A stretch of 34,334 nucleotides of DNA from Phycisphaera sp. TMED9. GTDB taxonomy: Bacteria; Planctomycetota; Phycisphaerae; Phycisphaerales; SM1A02. The notes below the pieces were generated by a model. That model saw only the letters and a list, made by a program, of their open reading frames with translations, searched no databases and was not told the DNA's origin. Below, piece after piece: positions 8,911 to 16,123 of this stretch; the first letter of the stretch is position 1, and each line of letters starts with the position of its first letter. The DNA is taken from assembly GCA_002167845.2 (NCBI GenBank), contig NHBO02000006.1, positions 1 to 34,334 on the forward strand, given 5' to 3'. A program made the translations under genes and the position numbers.

Positions 8911-9555
8911 ATGACCACCAAAGCCGAAACCCGACGAATCGACGCCTTGCTTGAAAAGACCGAGGAAGCCATGAAGGAGGCATCCTGGTATGCCGCCGAA
9001 CGGCATGCCGTCGCGGCGCTCGATCTGGCCCTCGAAGCTGGTGACCACGAACTGGCGGCAAGAGCCTGCCTTCCGCTGCAGGAAGCCCGGCGTCAGCGAG
9101 GGCTGGACGCGATCGACGCAGCCAACGGATCGGTCGTGATGCTCGATCACATTCCAGCGGAGATCGAGTCCGTCGACCCCGGCGTCTTCCTTCTCTACCC
9201 GAATGCGGTCGGTGCCGACGCTCGGCGGCTTCGCATCGCCGCCCTCCAGTTCGAGGTTCCGATCTTCGTGGTCTGTCGCGAGCCGGACACCCGACTCGGT
9301 CTGGTTCCGGTGGTCGCACTCGGCGGCACCACGGTCCGCGCGAGAATCGACCCGCCCGAGGATCCCGACGCCCCGACCCTCGAATGGGTGATCAGTGCGA
9401 TGGAACAACTGGGCGACGCGGCGATCGACGGCCTCGACCCGGGCCTCAGCGGCCCTCAGCGGATCGATGCGCTTCGTTCCATGCTGGACTCGGTTCCGGA
9501 TCACGAACGGCTTCACCAGGCCCTTGCGGACGCACTCCGCGCCGCCGCCGGCTGA
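8911..9555 (+). CDS. Uncharacterised protein with TPR-like N-terminus (214 aa)
   Basis: No function is recognised. Residues 1-65 form two or three antiparallel helices with TPR-like spacing (LLEKTEEAMKEASWYAAERHA and a following Ala-rich helix). A middle alpha/beta domain (about 75-160) contains 'GVFLLYPNAVGADARRLRIA', 'FEVPIFVVCREP' and 'LGLVPVVALGGTTVRARI', and a helical end follows. The tail 'ERLHQALADALRAAAG' is Ala-rich. It has no signal peptide. It follows the 8266 gene by 24 bases without a clear ribosome binding site, and it converges with the M24 peptidase gene 12 bases downstream. The pair might be a planctomycete-specific unit; this is inference from the lack of any family I can name. 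Confidence 0.75.
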   Translation: MTTKAETRRIDALLEKTEEAMKEASWYAAERHAVAALDLALEAGDHELAARACLPLQEARRQRGLDAIDAANGSVVMLDHIPAEIESVDPGVFLLYPNAVGADARRLRIAALQFEVPIFVVCREPDTRLGLVPVVALGGTTVRARIDPPEDPDAPTLEWVISAMEQLGDAAIDGLDPGLSGPQRIDALRSMLDSVPDHERLHQALADALRAAAG

Positions 9556-9567
9556 ACCCGATCAACC

Positions 9568-10728
9568 TCAACGCCAGTCGAGCCCGCTGGGAAGCGTGTT
9601 GACGTTGACACAACCCTCCGCCGTGACGATCACCAGATCTTCGATCCGGATTCCTCCCACGCGAGCGTCGTAGAGGCCCGGCTCGATGGTCAATGCGTCA
9701 CCGACCACCAGCTCCGGCCCCTTGAAATCAAGCAACGGAGATTCGTGGACCTCGAGTCCGAGACCATGGCCGGTGCCGTGCACCATGCCGCAATAGTCGT
9801 CGTCACCCTCGGGTGGCAGACCAACCCCGAATCCGTGCGCCCGAATCTCCGCGATACCAGCCTCATGCACCGCTTCTCCGGTGGCTCCCGCCCGAGTCGC
9901 CCCTTCCGACGCCGACTTCGCCGCCGCCACCGCCGCATGCATCGCCTTCAATCGTGGTGAAATCTCTCCATGAACCACGGTGCGAGTGCAATCGCCGTTG
10001 TATCGCGTCTTCTTGTCCTGGGGAAAGATGTCGACGATCACCGGCTCCCCGGTTCTCAGTGGGCCGGTTCCCAGCTCGTGACAGTCCGCGCCCATCGGCC
10101 CGCACGCGACGATCGCCGGTCGAGAGGAGAATCCTCGTTCGATGAGGTGCAGATCGATGATCGAACGAACGATCTCGCTGGTGAGAATTCGTCCATCGTG
10201 AAGCAATATCCCCGCGTCATCCACGTCCGCCCGCGCGATGGTCTCACAGGCGAGTCTCATCGCCGACTCGGTTCCCGCCTGAGCGGCGCGAAGATGTTCG
10301 ATCTCCTCGGCGTCCTTGTTTCTTCGATCGACGATTCCAAGATCACGATCACAGACCACCTCGACTCCTCGTTCCCGGAAGCAGTCCGCGAAGAGCACCG
10401 GGAGATCCCGATGAACGATCGCTCGACCGATGCCGTGTCTCACCAGAAACTCCGCCGTCGCCTGCGCCGTCGCGATGCCTCGATCGCCCGAGAGCCCCTC
10501 GGGCGGTTCGAACTCCGCTGGACAGGTGACTTCGTCGGCCCGCGCAGTCCGTCGGGCGCGATCCATCTCGATGTCACGGACCATCAGGACGGACCGCCGC
10601 TCGCCGTCCTCCTCCCAGCTGATCCAGGCGGCAGGATCACCGACCAGGAAGCGGATGCGGTGGTAGAGCGACATGTCCACGGAAGGAATTCCCGCAATGA
10701 CGATGGCCGAACGGTCTTTTGAATTCAC
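9568..10728 (-). CDS. M24-family metallopeptidase, Xaa-Pro aminopeptidase-like (386 aa)
   Basis: Creatinase/prolidase-fold enzyme, probably a cytoplasmic aminopeptidase P or dipeptidase. An N-terminal creatinase-like domain (about 15-135) precedes the pita-bread catalytic domain (about 145-375). The two-metal ligands can be placed at Asp233 (VIVDIFPQD), Asp246 (GDCTRTV), His321 (GTGHGLGLEVHE), Glu349 (TIEPGLY) and Glu363 (IRIEDLV). The spacing between the two aspartates is slightly longer than in PepP, as in the 'DIFP..' subgroup of M24. The start is a GTG at 10728 preceded by AGGAG (minus strand, 10743-10739) with ten bases between; an internal ATG 18 codons later is an alternative. Substrate cannot be told from sequence. 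Confidence 0.9.
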   Translation of the reverse strand: MNSKDRSAIVIAGIPSVDMSLYHRIRFLVGDPAAWISWEEDGERRSVLMVRDIEMDRARRTARADEVTCPAEFEPPEGLSGDRGIATAQATAEFLVRHGIGRAIVHRDLPVLFADCFRERGVEVVCDRDLGIVDRRNKDAEEIEHLRAAQAGTESAMRLACETIARADVDDAGILLHDGRILTSEIVRSIIDLHLIERGFSSRPAIVACGPMGADCHELGTGPLRTGEPVIVDIFPQDKKTRYNGDCTRTVVHGEISPRLKAMHAAVAAAKSASEGATRAGATGEAVHEAGIAEIRAHGFGVGLPPEGDDDYCGMVHGTGHGLGLEVHESPLLDFKGPELVVGDALTIEPGLYDARVGGIRIEDLVIVTAEGCVNVNTLPSGLDWR

Positions 10729-10903
10729 GGTGCACGGTCTCCTACGCCGGAAGGCCTCCCGGCGTGGAGCCGATGGTATCGCCGGCCCCCGGATCCGGCT
10801 CCCCGATCATCCGGCGGTTCTCTCCGTTCACACCCGGAACCCCGGATTCGAATACCTGTGGACTTGTGAACCACGGCCGAAACGGGCATGATCACCGTCA
10901 GGC

Positions 10904-10923
10904 CGATTCGCTGGATCGAATCG
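10904..10923. promoter_or_regulatory. Dyad upstream of lipoprotein gene
   Basis: Seven-base perfect arms CGATTCG and CGAATCG around a six-base centre, 31 bases before the ATG at 10955, between two divergent genes. It could be an operator or a small leader hairpin. No promoter hexamers are clear nearby. Confidence 0.25.
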
Positions 10924-10954
10924 ACCGTTGTCCCAACCCTTCCCGGAATTCAAC

Positions 10955-11305
10955 ATGCGGCACGCACTCTCATCCACCATTCTCATCGGAATCGTCGCGC
11001 TGGCCGGATGCAACGCGACCTCGAACCCCGTCGTTGGCACCTGGGAAGGTCGCGCCACCGCCGATGAAGCGCCGTTCTCCTTCGGAGCCGTGACCTTCGC
11101 ACCCGATGGAACGTTCACCGCCGAAGCGAAGTACGGCGAGACCACCCGAGCGGTGAGCGGGCGATACACCCGGGACGGTGAGCGCATGACCCTCGCCGGC
11201 CAGGGCATGCCTCCTCGAACCTATACCGTCGCGACCGGTGACGGCACCGCGATCTTCACCGATCCCGCCAGCGGAAAGTCGATGACCCTCGATCGTTTCA
11301 AGTGA
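10955..11305 (+). CDS. Small lipoprotein, lipocalin-like (116 aa)
   Basis: The N-terminus is a lipoprotein signal: basic start, hydrophobic core and lipobox LAGC with Cys19 as the lipidated residue. The mature part (about 95 residues) begins 'NPVVGTWEGRA' and has alternating beta strands, 'VTFAPDGTFTAEAKYG' and 'VSGRYTRDGERMTLAGQG', resembling small lipocalin-like/calycin domains that start with a 'GTW' strand. The frame is open from a TTG at 10928, but the ATG at 10955 puts the signal at the N-terminus. It is divergent from the M24 peptidase gene and ends at a strong terminator. The ligand or role is unknown. Confidence 0.8.
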   Translation: MRHALSSTILIGIVALAGCNATSNPVVGTWEGRATADEAPFSFGAVTFAPDGTFTAEAKYGETTRAVSGRYTRDGERMTLAGQGMPPRTYTVATGDGTAIFTDPASGKSMTLDRFK

Positions 11306-11335
11306 TCCTCCACGGATCCGCTCGACCAACGAACG

Positions 11336-11366
11336 ACGCCGGCCCCCCTGAACGGGGGGCCGGCGT
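11336..11366. terminator. Shared terminator between convergent genes
   Basis: Perfect 13-base arms ACGCCGGCCCCCC (11336-11348) and GGGGGGCCGGCGT (11354-11366) with a five-base loop, lying between the lipoprotein gene (plus) and ettA (minus). Neither side has a good T-run (TCTGATTC on the plus side), but the very stable stem in a convergent gap fits a bidirectional terminator. Confidence 0.8.
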
Positions 11367-11389
11367 TCTGATTCAAACCGTGGCCAGGT

Positions 11390-13078
11390 TCACTCGCGGA
11401 CCAGTCGCCGGTACTTGATCCGGCTCGGATTCGTCGCGTCCTCGCCGAGGCGTTGCCGCCGATCCGCCTCGTAACTCGACCAATCGCCCTCCCACCACCG
11501 AACCTGCGAGTCGCCCTCGAAGGCGAGGATGTGCGTGGTGATGCGATCCAGGAACCACCGATCATGGCTGATCACGACGGCGCAGCCGGCGAAGGACTCG
11601 ATCGCCTCCTCGAGCGCCCGAAGCGTGTGGACATCAAGATCGTTCGTCGGCTCATCAAGCAGCAGCACGTTCGACTCGCTTCGAAGCATCCGGGCGAGGT
11701 GCACGCGATTCCGCTCACCCCCGGAGAGATCGTCGACGCACTTCTGCTGGTCGGTGCCCGTGAAACCGAAACGGCTGACGTAGGCCCGGCTGTTGACGGT
11801 GGCGTTTCCGAGTTTGAGTTCCTCGTCTCCGTCGGTGATCGCCTCCCAGATCGACTTCCCCTCGGGGAGTGAATCCCGCCCCTGCTCGACATAGCCGAGT
11901 TTGACGGTCTCGCCCACCTCGAAGCTGCCACCGTCGACCTGATCATCCCCGGTGATCATCCGGAACATGGTGGTCTTGCCGGCACCGTTGGGACCGACCA
12001 CCCCGACCACGCCGCCAGGCGGAAGGGCGAAGGTGAGATCGTCGAAGAGCAGTTTCTCGCCGAAAGCCTTGGACACCGACTTGGCCGTGATGACCCGATC
12101 GCCGAGTCGGGGGCCCGGTGGAATCCAGATTTCGATCTCCGCCAGTTTCTCGCGGCCCTGTTCACCGAGCATCCGCTCATAGGACGCGATTCGCGCCTTG
12201 TTCTTGGACTGCCGTCCTTGAGGATTCTGCTGAATCCACTTCAGCTCCCGCTGGAGCGACTTTCGCCGCTTGTCTTCTCCGCGGGCTTCGACCTCAAGCC
12301 GCTTGTCCTTCTGTTCGAGCCACGAGGAGTAGTTCCCCTTCCAGGGAATTCCCTCGCCCCGATCGAGTTCGAGAATCCAACCGGCAACGTTGTCGAGGAA
12401 GTACCGATCATGGGTCACCGCGATGACGGTCCCGGTGTACCGCTGGAGGTGCTGCTCGAGCCAGGCGATGCTCTCCGCGTCGAGGTGGTTCGTGGGTTCG
12501 TCGAGCAACAGGATGTCAGGCTTGGTCAGGAGAAGGCGACACAGCGCCACTCGCCGCTTTTCGCCACCGGACAGGGTCTCACACGTCTGGTCCTCGGGAG
12601 GGCACCGGAGCGCGTCCATCGCCTGCTTCAACCGGCTCTCGAGATTCCAGGCGTCGAGAGCATCGAGTCGCTCCTGGACCTCGCCCTGCTTCTCAAGGAG
12701 TTTCTCCATGTCGTCTGCGCTCATCTCCTCCGCAAAACGCGCATTGATCTCCTCGAACTGCTGCAACAAGGCCACGGTCTCGCCCGCTCCCTCTTCGACG
12801 ATCTCCCGAACGGTGCGGGACTCGTCGACCAGAGGCTCCTGTTCCAGATAGCCGATGGTGAACCCACGCTTGATCTCGGTGTGACCGTCAAACTCGGTGT
12901 CGATGCCCGCGAGGATCTTCAACAAGGTCGACTTGCCCGAGCCGTTGAGCCCCAGGACGCCGATCTTCGCCCCGTGGAAGTAGCTGAGATTGATGTCCTT
13001 GAGGATGTCCTTCTTGCCTACCCGCTTGGTGACGCCGATCATGGAATAGATGGGGACTTCCGACTTGTCTGCCGCCAT
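11390..13078 (-). CDS. ettA: Energy-dependent translational throttle protein EttA (562 aa)
   Basis: ABC-F ATPase that binds the ribosomal E site and gates entry into elongation according to the ATP/ADP ratio. There are two ABC domains without membrane spans: Walker A at 43-51 (GLNGSGKST) and 362-370 (GPNGAGKTT), signatures LSGGE at 169-173 and 451-455, and Walker B with LLDEPTNHLD (about 191-200) and LLLDEPTNDLD. The EttA arm lies around 95-140 ('VALLQQFEEINARFAEE'), and the linker (about 240-320) contains the family phrase 'ELKWIQQNPQGRQSKNKARIASYERM'-type stretch. Length matches the family (about 555). The start has GAGGAG seven bases upstream. It is divergent from the DUF2071 gene. A second ABC-F gene of the Uup type lies at 22569. 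Confidence 0.97.
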   Translation of the reverse strand: MAADKSEVPIYSMIGVTKRVGKKDILKDINLSYFHGAKIGVLGLNGSGKSTLLKILAGIDTEFDGHTEIKRGFTIGYLEQEPLVDESRTVREIVEEGAGETVALLQQFEEINARFAEEMSADDMEKLLEKQGEVQERLDALDAWNLESRLKQAMDALRCPPEDQTCETLSGGEKRRVALCRLLLTKPDILLLDEPTNHLDAESIAWLEQHLQRYTGTVIAVTHDRYFLDNVAGWILELDRGEGIPWKGNYSSWLEQKDKRLEVEARGEDKRRKSLQRELKWIQQNPQGRQSKNKARIASYERMLGEQGREKLAEIEIWIPPGPRLGDRVITAKSVSKAFGEKLLFDDLTFALPPGGVVGVVGPNGAGKTTMFRMITGDDQVDGGSFEVGETVKLGYVEQGRDSLPEGKSIWEAITDGDEELKLGNATVNSRAYVSRFGFTGTDQQKCVDDLSGGERNRVHLARMLRSESNVLLLDEPTNDLDVHTLRALEEAIESFAGCAVVISHDRWFLDRITTHILAFEGDSQVRWWEGDWSSYEADRRQRLGEDATNPSRIKYRRLVRE

Positions 13079-13168
13079 GACGCCGCTCCTCGATCACCGG
13101 ACCTGCCGTCGACCGACTCGACGGGGACCAAGATGCTACCGTCCCGCACGCCGACTGCGAGCCCTCCA

Positions 13169-13888
13169 ATGACCGACCTACCCAAACTTCCAACGCGACC
13201 CCCGGCGGTGATCATGACCTGGGCGGACATCGCGTTCGCCAACTGGCGAGTGTCGCCCGAGATCCTTCGGCCGCTGATTCCGTCCGAGCTGGAGCTTGAT
13301 CTCCACGAGGGGGCCGCCTGGATCAGCCTGATCCCGTTCGAGATGCGGGACTGCGACTTCCGCGGCGTCCCCCCCCTGCCCGGACTCGGGACCTTTCTGG
13401 AATGCAACGTTCGAACCTACGTCCGTCACCGCGGTGTCCCGGGGGTGTGGTTCTTCTCGCTCGACGCCGAGTCTAGACTCGCCGTGATCGGCGGCCGCGT
13501 GATGTGGGGCCTGAACTACCGACTGGCCACCTTCGAGCGGGAGCGGGCGGGCACGTCCACTCGCTACGGTCTCGCACGACGACGGGGTGATGGCGAGGGC
13601 CGACTCGACTGGACCCCCGGCCCCCCGATTCCGCAGCCCGAACCAGGTTCCCTGGAGCACTTTCTGGTGGAGCGATACCACCTCTACTCCCAGCGTCGTG
13701 GGCGAATCATTCGAGGCCGTGTCGATCATCCGCCATGGCAGTTGCGGGAGGCTCGAATCGATTCGGTCGATACCGGACTCCTCGCTGCGGCGGGGATCGG
13801 AGTCGAGGGCGACCCGATCGCATTCTGTTCGAATGGTGTTCGCGTCGCGGGATTCTCCCCCGTCGACGCCGACCGCGACGAAGACTGA
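13169..13888 (+). CDS. DUF2071 (YqjF-like) family protein (239 aa)
   Basis: Member of the DUF2071 family, related in fold to acetoacetate decarboxylases but of unknown activity. Diagnostic parts are the opening 'MTWADIAFANWRVSPEILRPLIP' region, 'LELDLHEGAAWISLIPFEM', 'LECNVRTYVRHRGVPGVWFFSLDAES' and the late 'ERYHLYSQRRGRI' followed by 'DHPPWQLREARI'. The frame is open far upstream, opposite ettA, but the family begins at the ATG at 13169, 90 bases from the divergent ettA start. No Shine-Dalgarno site is visible, so it may be leaderless or weakly initiated. It is followed after 24 bases by a DCC-family gene, a combination that suggests one transcript. Confidence 0.88.
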   Translation: MTDLPKLPTRPPAVIMTWADIAFANWRVSPEILRPLIPSELELDLHEGAAWISLIPFEMRDCDFRGVPPLPGLGTFLECNVRTYVRHRGVPGVWFFSLDAESRLAVIGGRVMWGLNYRLATFERERAGTSTRYGLARRRGDGEGRLDWTPGPPIPQPEPGSLEHFLVERYHLYSQRRGRIIRGRVDHPPWQLREARIDSVDTGLLAAAGIGVEGDPIAFCSNGVRVAGFSPVDADRDED

Positions 13889-13912
13889 CCCGCGAACCCG
13901 TATCATTCGATC

Positions 13913-14335
13913 ATGACCGCTTTTTCGTCCATCCCGGAAGGGGCGAACACCATCGTCTTCTATGACGGCGAGTGCGGACTCTGCGAACGATGCGTCGACT
14001 GGGGCCTCCGGCGAGATCGTCATCATCGCCTCCGATTCGCACCTCTCCAAGGGACGACCTTCGCGTCGATCGATGCGCCCACGAAACCGACCGACCTCTC
14101 GACGATGGTCGTCTGGAACGCACGTGGCCTTCATCAGGAAAGCGACGCGACCCTGGCCATGCTCGAGGGAATCGGCGGAATCTGGCGTACCATCGCCCGG
14201 CTCGGGCGAGTGGTTCCTCGATCACTGCGAAACATCGTCTATCGATTCATCGCCAAACGCCGGTATGGCTGGTTCGGTGATGCGGATGCCTGCCGGGTCC
14301 CGTCGGCTGAAGACGTCGTCCGCTTCCTCCCCTGA
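13913..14335 (+). CDS. DCC-family thiol-disulfide oxidoreductase, DUF393 (140 aa)
   Basis: Small thioredoxin-like protein of the DCC (YuxK) family, named for the Asp and two Cys in 'YDGECGLCERCVDW'. That motif appears at about residues 17-30, with an additional Cys right after. Downstream parts typical of the family are 'LRFAPLQG', 'STMVVWNARGLHQESDATLAMLEGIGG' and 'IVYRFIAKRRYGWFG'. There is no signal peptide, so it is probably cytoplasmic. It follows the DUF2071 gene closely on the same strand. Its substrate is not known. Confidence 0.9.
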   Translation: MTAFSSIPEGANTIVFYDGECGLCERCVDWGLRRDRHHRLRFAPLQGTTFASIDAPTKPTDLSTMVVWNARGLHQESDATLAMLEGIGGIWRTIARLGRVVPRSLRNIVYRFIAKRRYGWFGDADACRVPSAEDVVRFLP

Positions 14336-14349
14336 GCACCTGGTTCCGA

Positions 14350-14748
14350 TCACGCGTCGACGGCGCGGGCCTGCAACCGCTCGAGAGGAACGATGTCCAG
14401 CGTTCTGCGATGGGTTGCCGCGAGCACCACTTGGGGCGACTGCCCGGCGAGATCGGCCTCCAACCAACGAGCGGCACAGAGACACCATCGATCACCGGGA
14501 TTCACGCCCTCGAAGCCCCATTCCGGTCGCGGCGTCGAGAGATCGTTCCCCGCCGCCTTGCTGAACTCGAGGAACTCCTCGGTCAAGAGACAACAGACGC
14601 TGTGGACTCCAAGATCGTCGGCACCGGAACGACAACACCCGTCCCGGTAATAGCCCGTGACGGGATCGACGCTGCAAGTCTGCAGTTCACCGCCGAGGAC
14701 GTTGCGGTCGGCGGCGTCGGTTCGAGCATCATCAGCGGCGCGGATCAT
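14350..14748 (-). CDS. DUF2237 family protein (132 aa)
   Basis: Conserved small protein of unknown function. The family is unmistakable: 'NVLGGELQTCSVDPVTGYY', 'RDGCC', 'DLGVHSVCCLLTEEFLEFS', 'GNDLSTPRPEWGF' and 'PGDRWCLCAARWLEA'. Conserved cysteines (two in RDGCC, plus VCC and WCLC) suggest metal binding or redox chemistry, but that is inference. The ATG at 14748 has GGAGAG six bases upstream. It is 63 bases downstream of the MarC-family gene on the same strand and converges with the DCC gene. Confidence 0.9.
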   Translation of the reverse strand: MIRAADDARTDAADRNVLGGELQTCSVDPVTGYYRDGCCRSGADDLGVHSVCCLLTEEFLEFSKAAGNDLSTPRPEWGFEGVNPGDRWCLCAARWLEADLAGQSPQVVLAATHRRTLDIVPLERLQARAVDA

Positions 14749-14811
14749 CGAGTTCTCTCCATACGATCGAAAGGGTGCGGTCGAGCCTCTGCCCGAACAT
14801 CGGGGCGAACA

Positions 14812-15588
14812 TCACTTGGCAGTCTCGCTCCCGGCCGAGGCCGGGTCCTCTGCGGGCGCGATCTGCGTCAATGGCCGGGACTCCGGACGGGAGTCCAGGG
14901 CCTCCTCGACCTCATCGACGATCGTGGGAATGAAGGTCTTCATGCCACCCCCCAATGATTGCTGGAATCCGGTGAGCATCATGTCCGATGCGATCGCAAC
15001 CAGGATCAGCCCCATGAATCGCAGGATGATCTGCTGGGCGCCGGCGGTGAGGAATCGACCGATGAACCCACTCATGGCGAAACAGAGGCCCATGGTCAAG
15101 GTCAGTGCGGCGGTTCCTGCAGCGACGCTCAAGTTCCCTTCAATCGTCGGATACGCCGCCGCCACTGTAATGACGGTGGCGATCGAGCCCGGCCCACCGA
15201 GAATCGGCATGGAGAGCGGAACGATCAACGTGCTGTTCACCGCCGCCTCGTTCTGCTCGAGGTCATTGATCTGATCATCACCGGCCTTGGTTCGATGGGC
15301 CGGATTCTCGCCCCCGTGCAACATCTTGAATCCGATTCCCAGCACGATGAGGCCGCCGGCGAGCTGAAACGCCGGCAAGGAGATTCCAAACGCGCTCAAC
15401 ACCGCGGTACCGCCGAAGACGGCTCCGACCAGGATGATCAACACGACGATCGTCACCTTGAGCGCCGCCTTGGCTTTGAACGCAGCCGGAAGATCCCCGG
15501 TCATCGAAATGAAGATGCCGGTGTTGCCGATGGGATTCATCATGGCGAAGAGGGCGAGAAACGCTTTGATGAAGGCTGGATAATCCAT
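14812..15588 (-). CDS. MarC-family integral membrane protein (258 aa)
   Basis: Inner membrane protein of the MarC/UPF0056 family; despite the name, no antibiotic efflux role is established. Six membrane spans can be traced (about residues 5-28, 42-66, 70-90, 118-140, 148-172, 185-208). The family signatures are the opening 'FLALFAMMNPIGNTGIF' and 'NSTLIVPLSMPILGGPGSIATVI'. The protein is longer than usual (about 200-220) because of an acidic cytoplasmic tail of roughly 45 residues after the last span. Upstream, on the same strand, stands the orphan terminator at 15872-15920, so transcripts from further upstream would stop before reaching it unless that hairpin is an attenuator in a long leader. 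Confidence 0.9.
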   Translation of the reverse strand: MDYPAFIKAFLALFAMMNPIGNTGIFISMTGDLPAAFKAKAALKVTIVVLIILVGAVFGGTAVLSAFGISLPAFQLAGGLIVLGIGFKMLHGGENPAHRTKAGDDQINDLEQNEAAVNSTLIVPLSMPILGGPGSIATVITVAAAYPTIEGNLSVAAGTAALTLTMGLCFAMSGFIGRFLTAGAQQIILRFMGLILVAIASDMMLTGFQQSLGGGMKTFIPTIVDEVEEALDSRPESRPLTQIAPAEDPASAGSETAK

Positions 15589-15871
15589 GGCTTGGATGAT
15601 CCCTCATTGCCCGACGGGACACAACCTCACCTCGGCCCTCAAAGCCCCGTCTGATCCCCGCCGATCCACGGCCAGAATCCCCATGAGGAAATCCACCGGC
15701 TTCAACCTCGAAAGAAGTCGATCGCGACACCTCGTTGGATCTCCATTCCAGGACTCGCCCGTTCCGTCACGGACCCGCCAGCCGGAACGAAACGGCCGCC
15801 TTGCCAAGAACCCGCTCCAGCCGCGCGACCTGGGAATCAACGACGCCGCCCAATGGACGCCGATCTGCACG

Positions 15872-15920
15872 AAAGAAAAAAGCACGGCGGTGTCAGGAAC
15901 AAGTCCTTTCACCGCCGTGC
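15872..15920 (-). terminator. Strong intrinsic terminator with no gene in front of it
   Basis: On the minus strand: GCACGGCGGTG, a 17-base loop with a further four-base inner pairing (AGGA/TCCT), CACCGCCGTGC, then TTTTTTCTTT. Arms are 15882-15892 and 15910-15920, an 11-base perfect stem. This is the most canonical intrinsic terminator in the window. No minus-strand gene ends here: upstream lies the promoter region and start of the plus-strand regulator at 16124. It could end a small RNA, act as an attenuator in the MarC-family leader, or stop antisense transcription. Confidence 0.75.
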
Positions 15921-15962
15921 CATGGGGTGGCAATCGGGTGTTTCCGAGCGAGAACGCTAAAA

Positions 15963-16039
15963 CGTTCAATACGTCCAAATCATACTGGAATTTGGGCCCC
16001 GAATGGGAGTCTTCCTCGGATTTTCGTTCAAATCGTTCA
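15963..16039 (+). promoter_or_regulatory. CGTTCA boxes and dyad upstream of the MerR-type regulator
   Basis: CGTTCA occurs at 15963-15968, 16025-16030 and 16034-16039, each followed by A/T-rich bases; the last two are spaced nine bases apart as a direct repeat. Between them sits CCAAAT (15975-15980), nine bases, ATTTGG (15990-15995). Regulators of the MerR/CarH type often bind their own promoter, so these are candidate operators for the gene at 16124. No convincing -35/-10 pair was found. Confidence 0.35.
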
Positions 16040-16123
16040 TTTTGCCTCGGTTGATCGCTAACCTCTGTTCGTCGGGGAGGTTTCCTCCGCTCCCGCTCGA
16101 CGAAATCCAAGGCTGAATCACCG

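Larger units (their letters stand above)
15589..16123. other. Gene-free region between marC-like and merR-like genes
   Basis: This is the shared upstream region of two divergent genes. No protein-coding frame with a recognisable product or ribosome site was found, although open frames run through it. It contains a strong minus-strand terminator (15872-15920), an AT-richer stretch (about 15955-16045) with three CGTTCA boxes and a CCAAAT...ATTTGG dyad, and about 280 bases of ordinary GC-rich sequence before the MarC-family start. Lower GC near 16000 suggests the promoter for the regulator. Confidence 0.6.

Noticed and set aside
12218-13168. Long plus-strand extension in front of the DUF2071 gene
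   Set aside because: It runs opposite ettA; the family similarity begins only at 13169.
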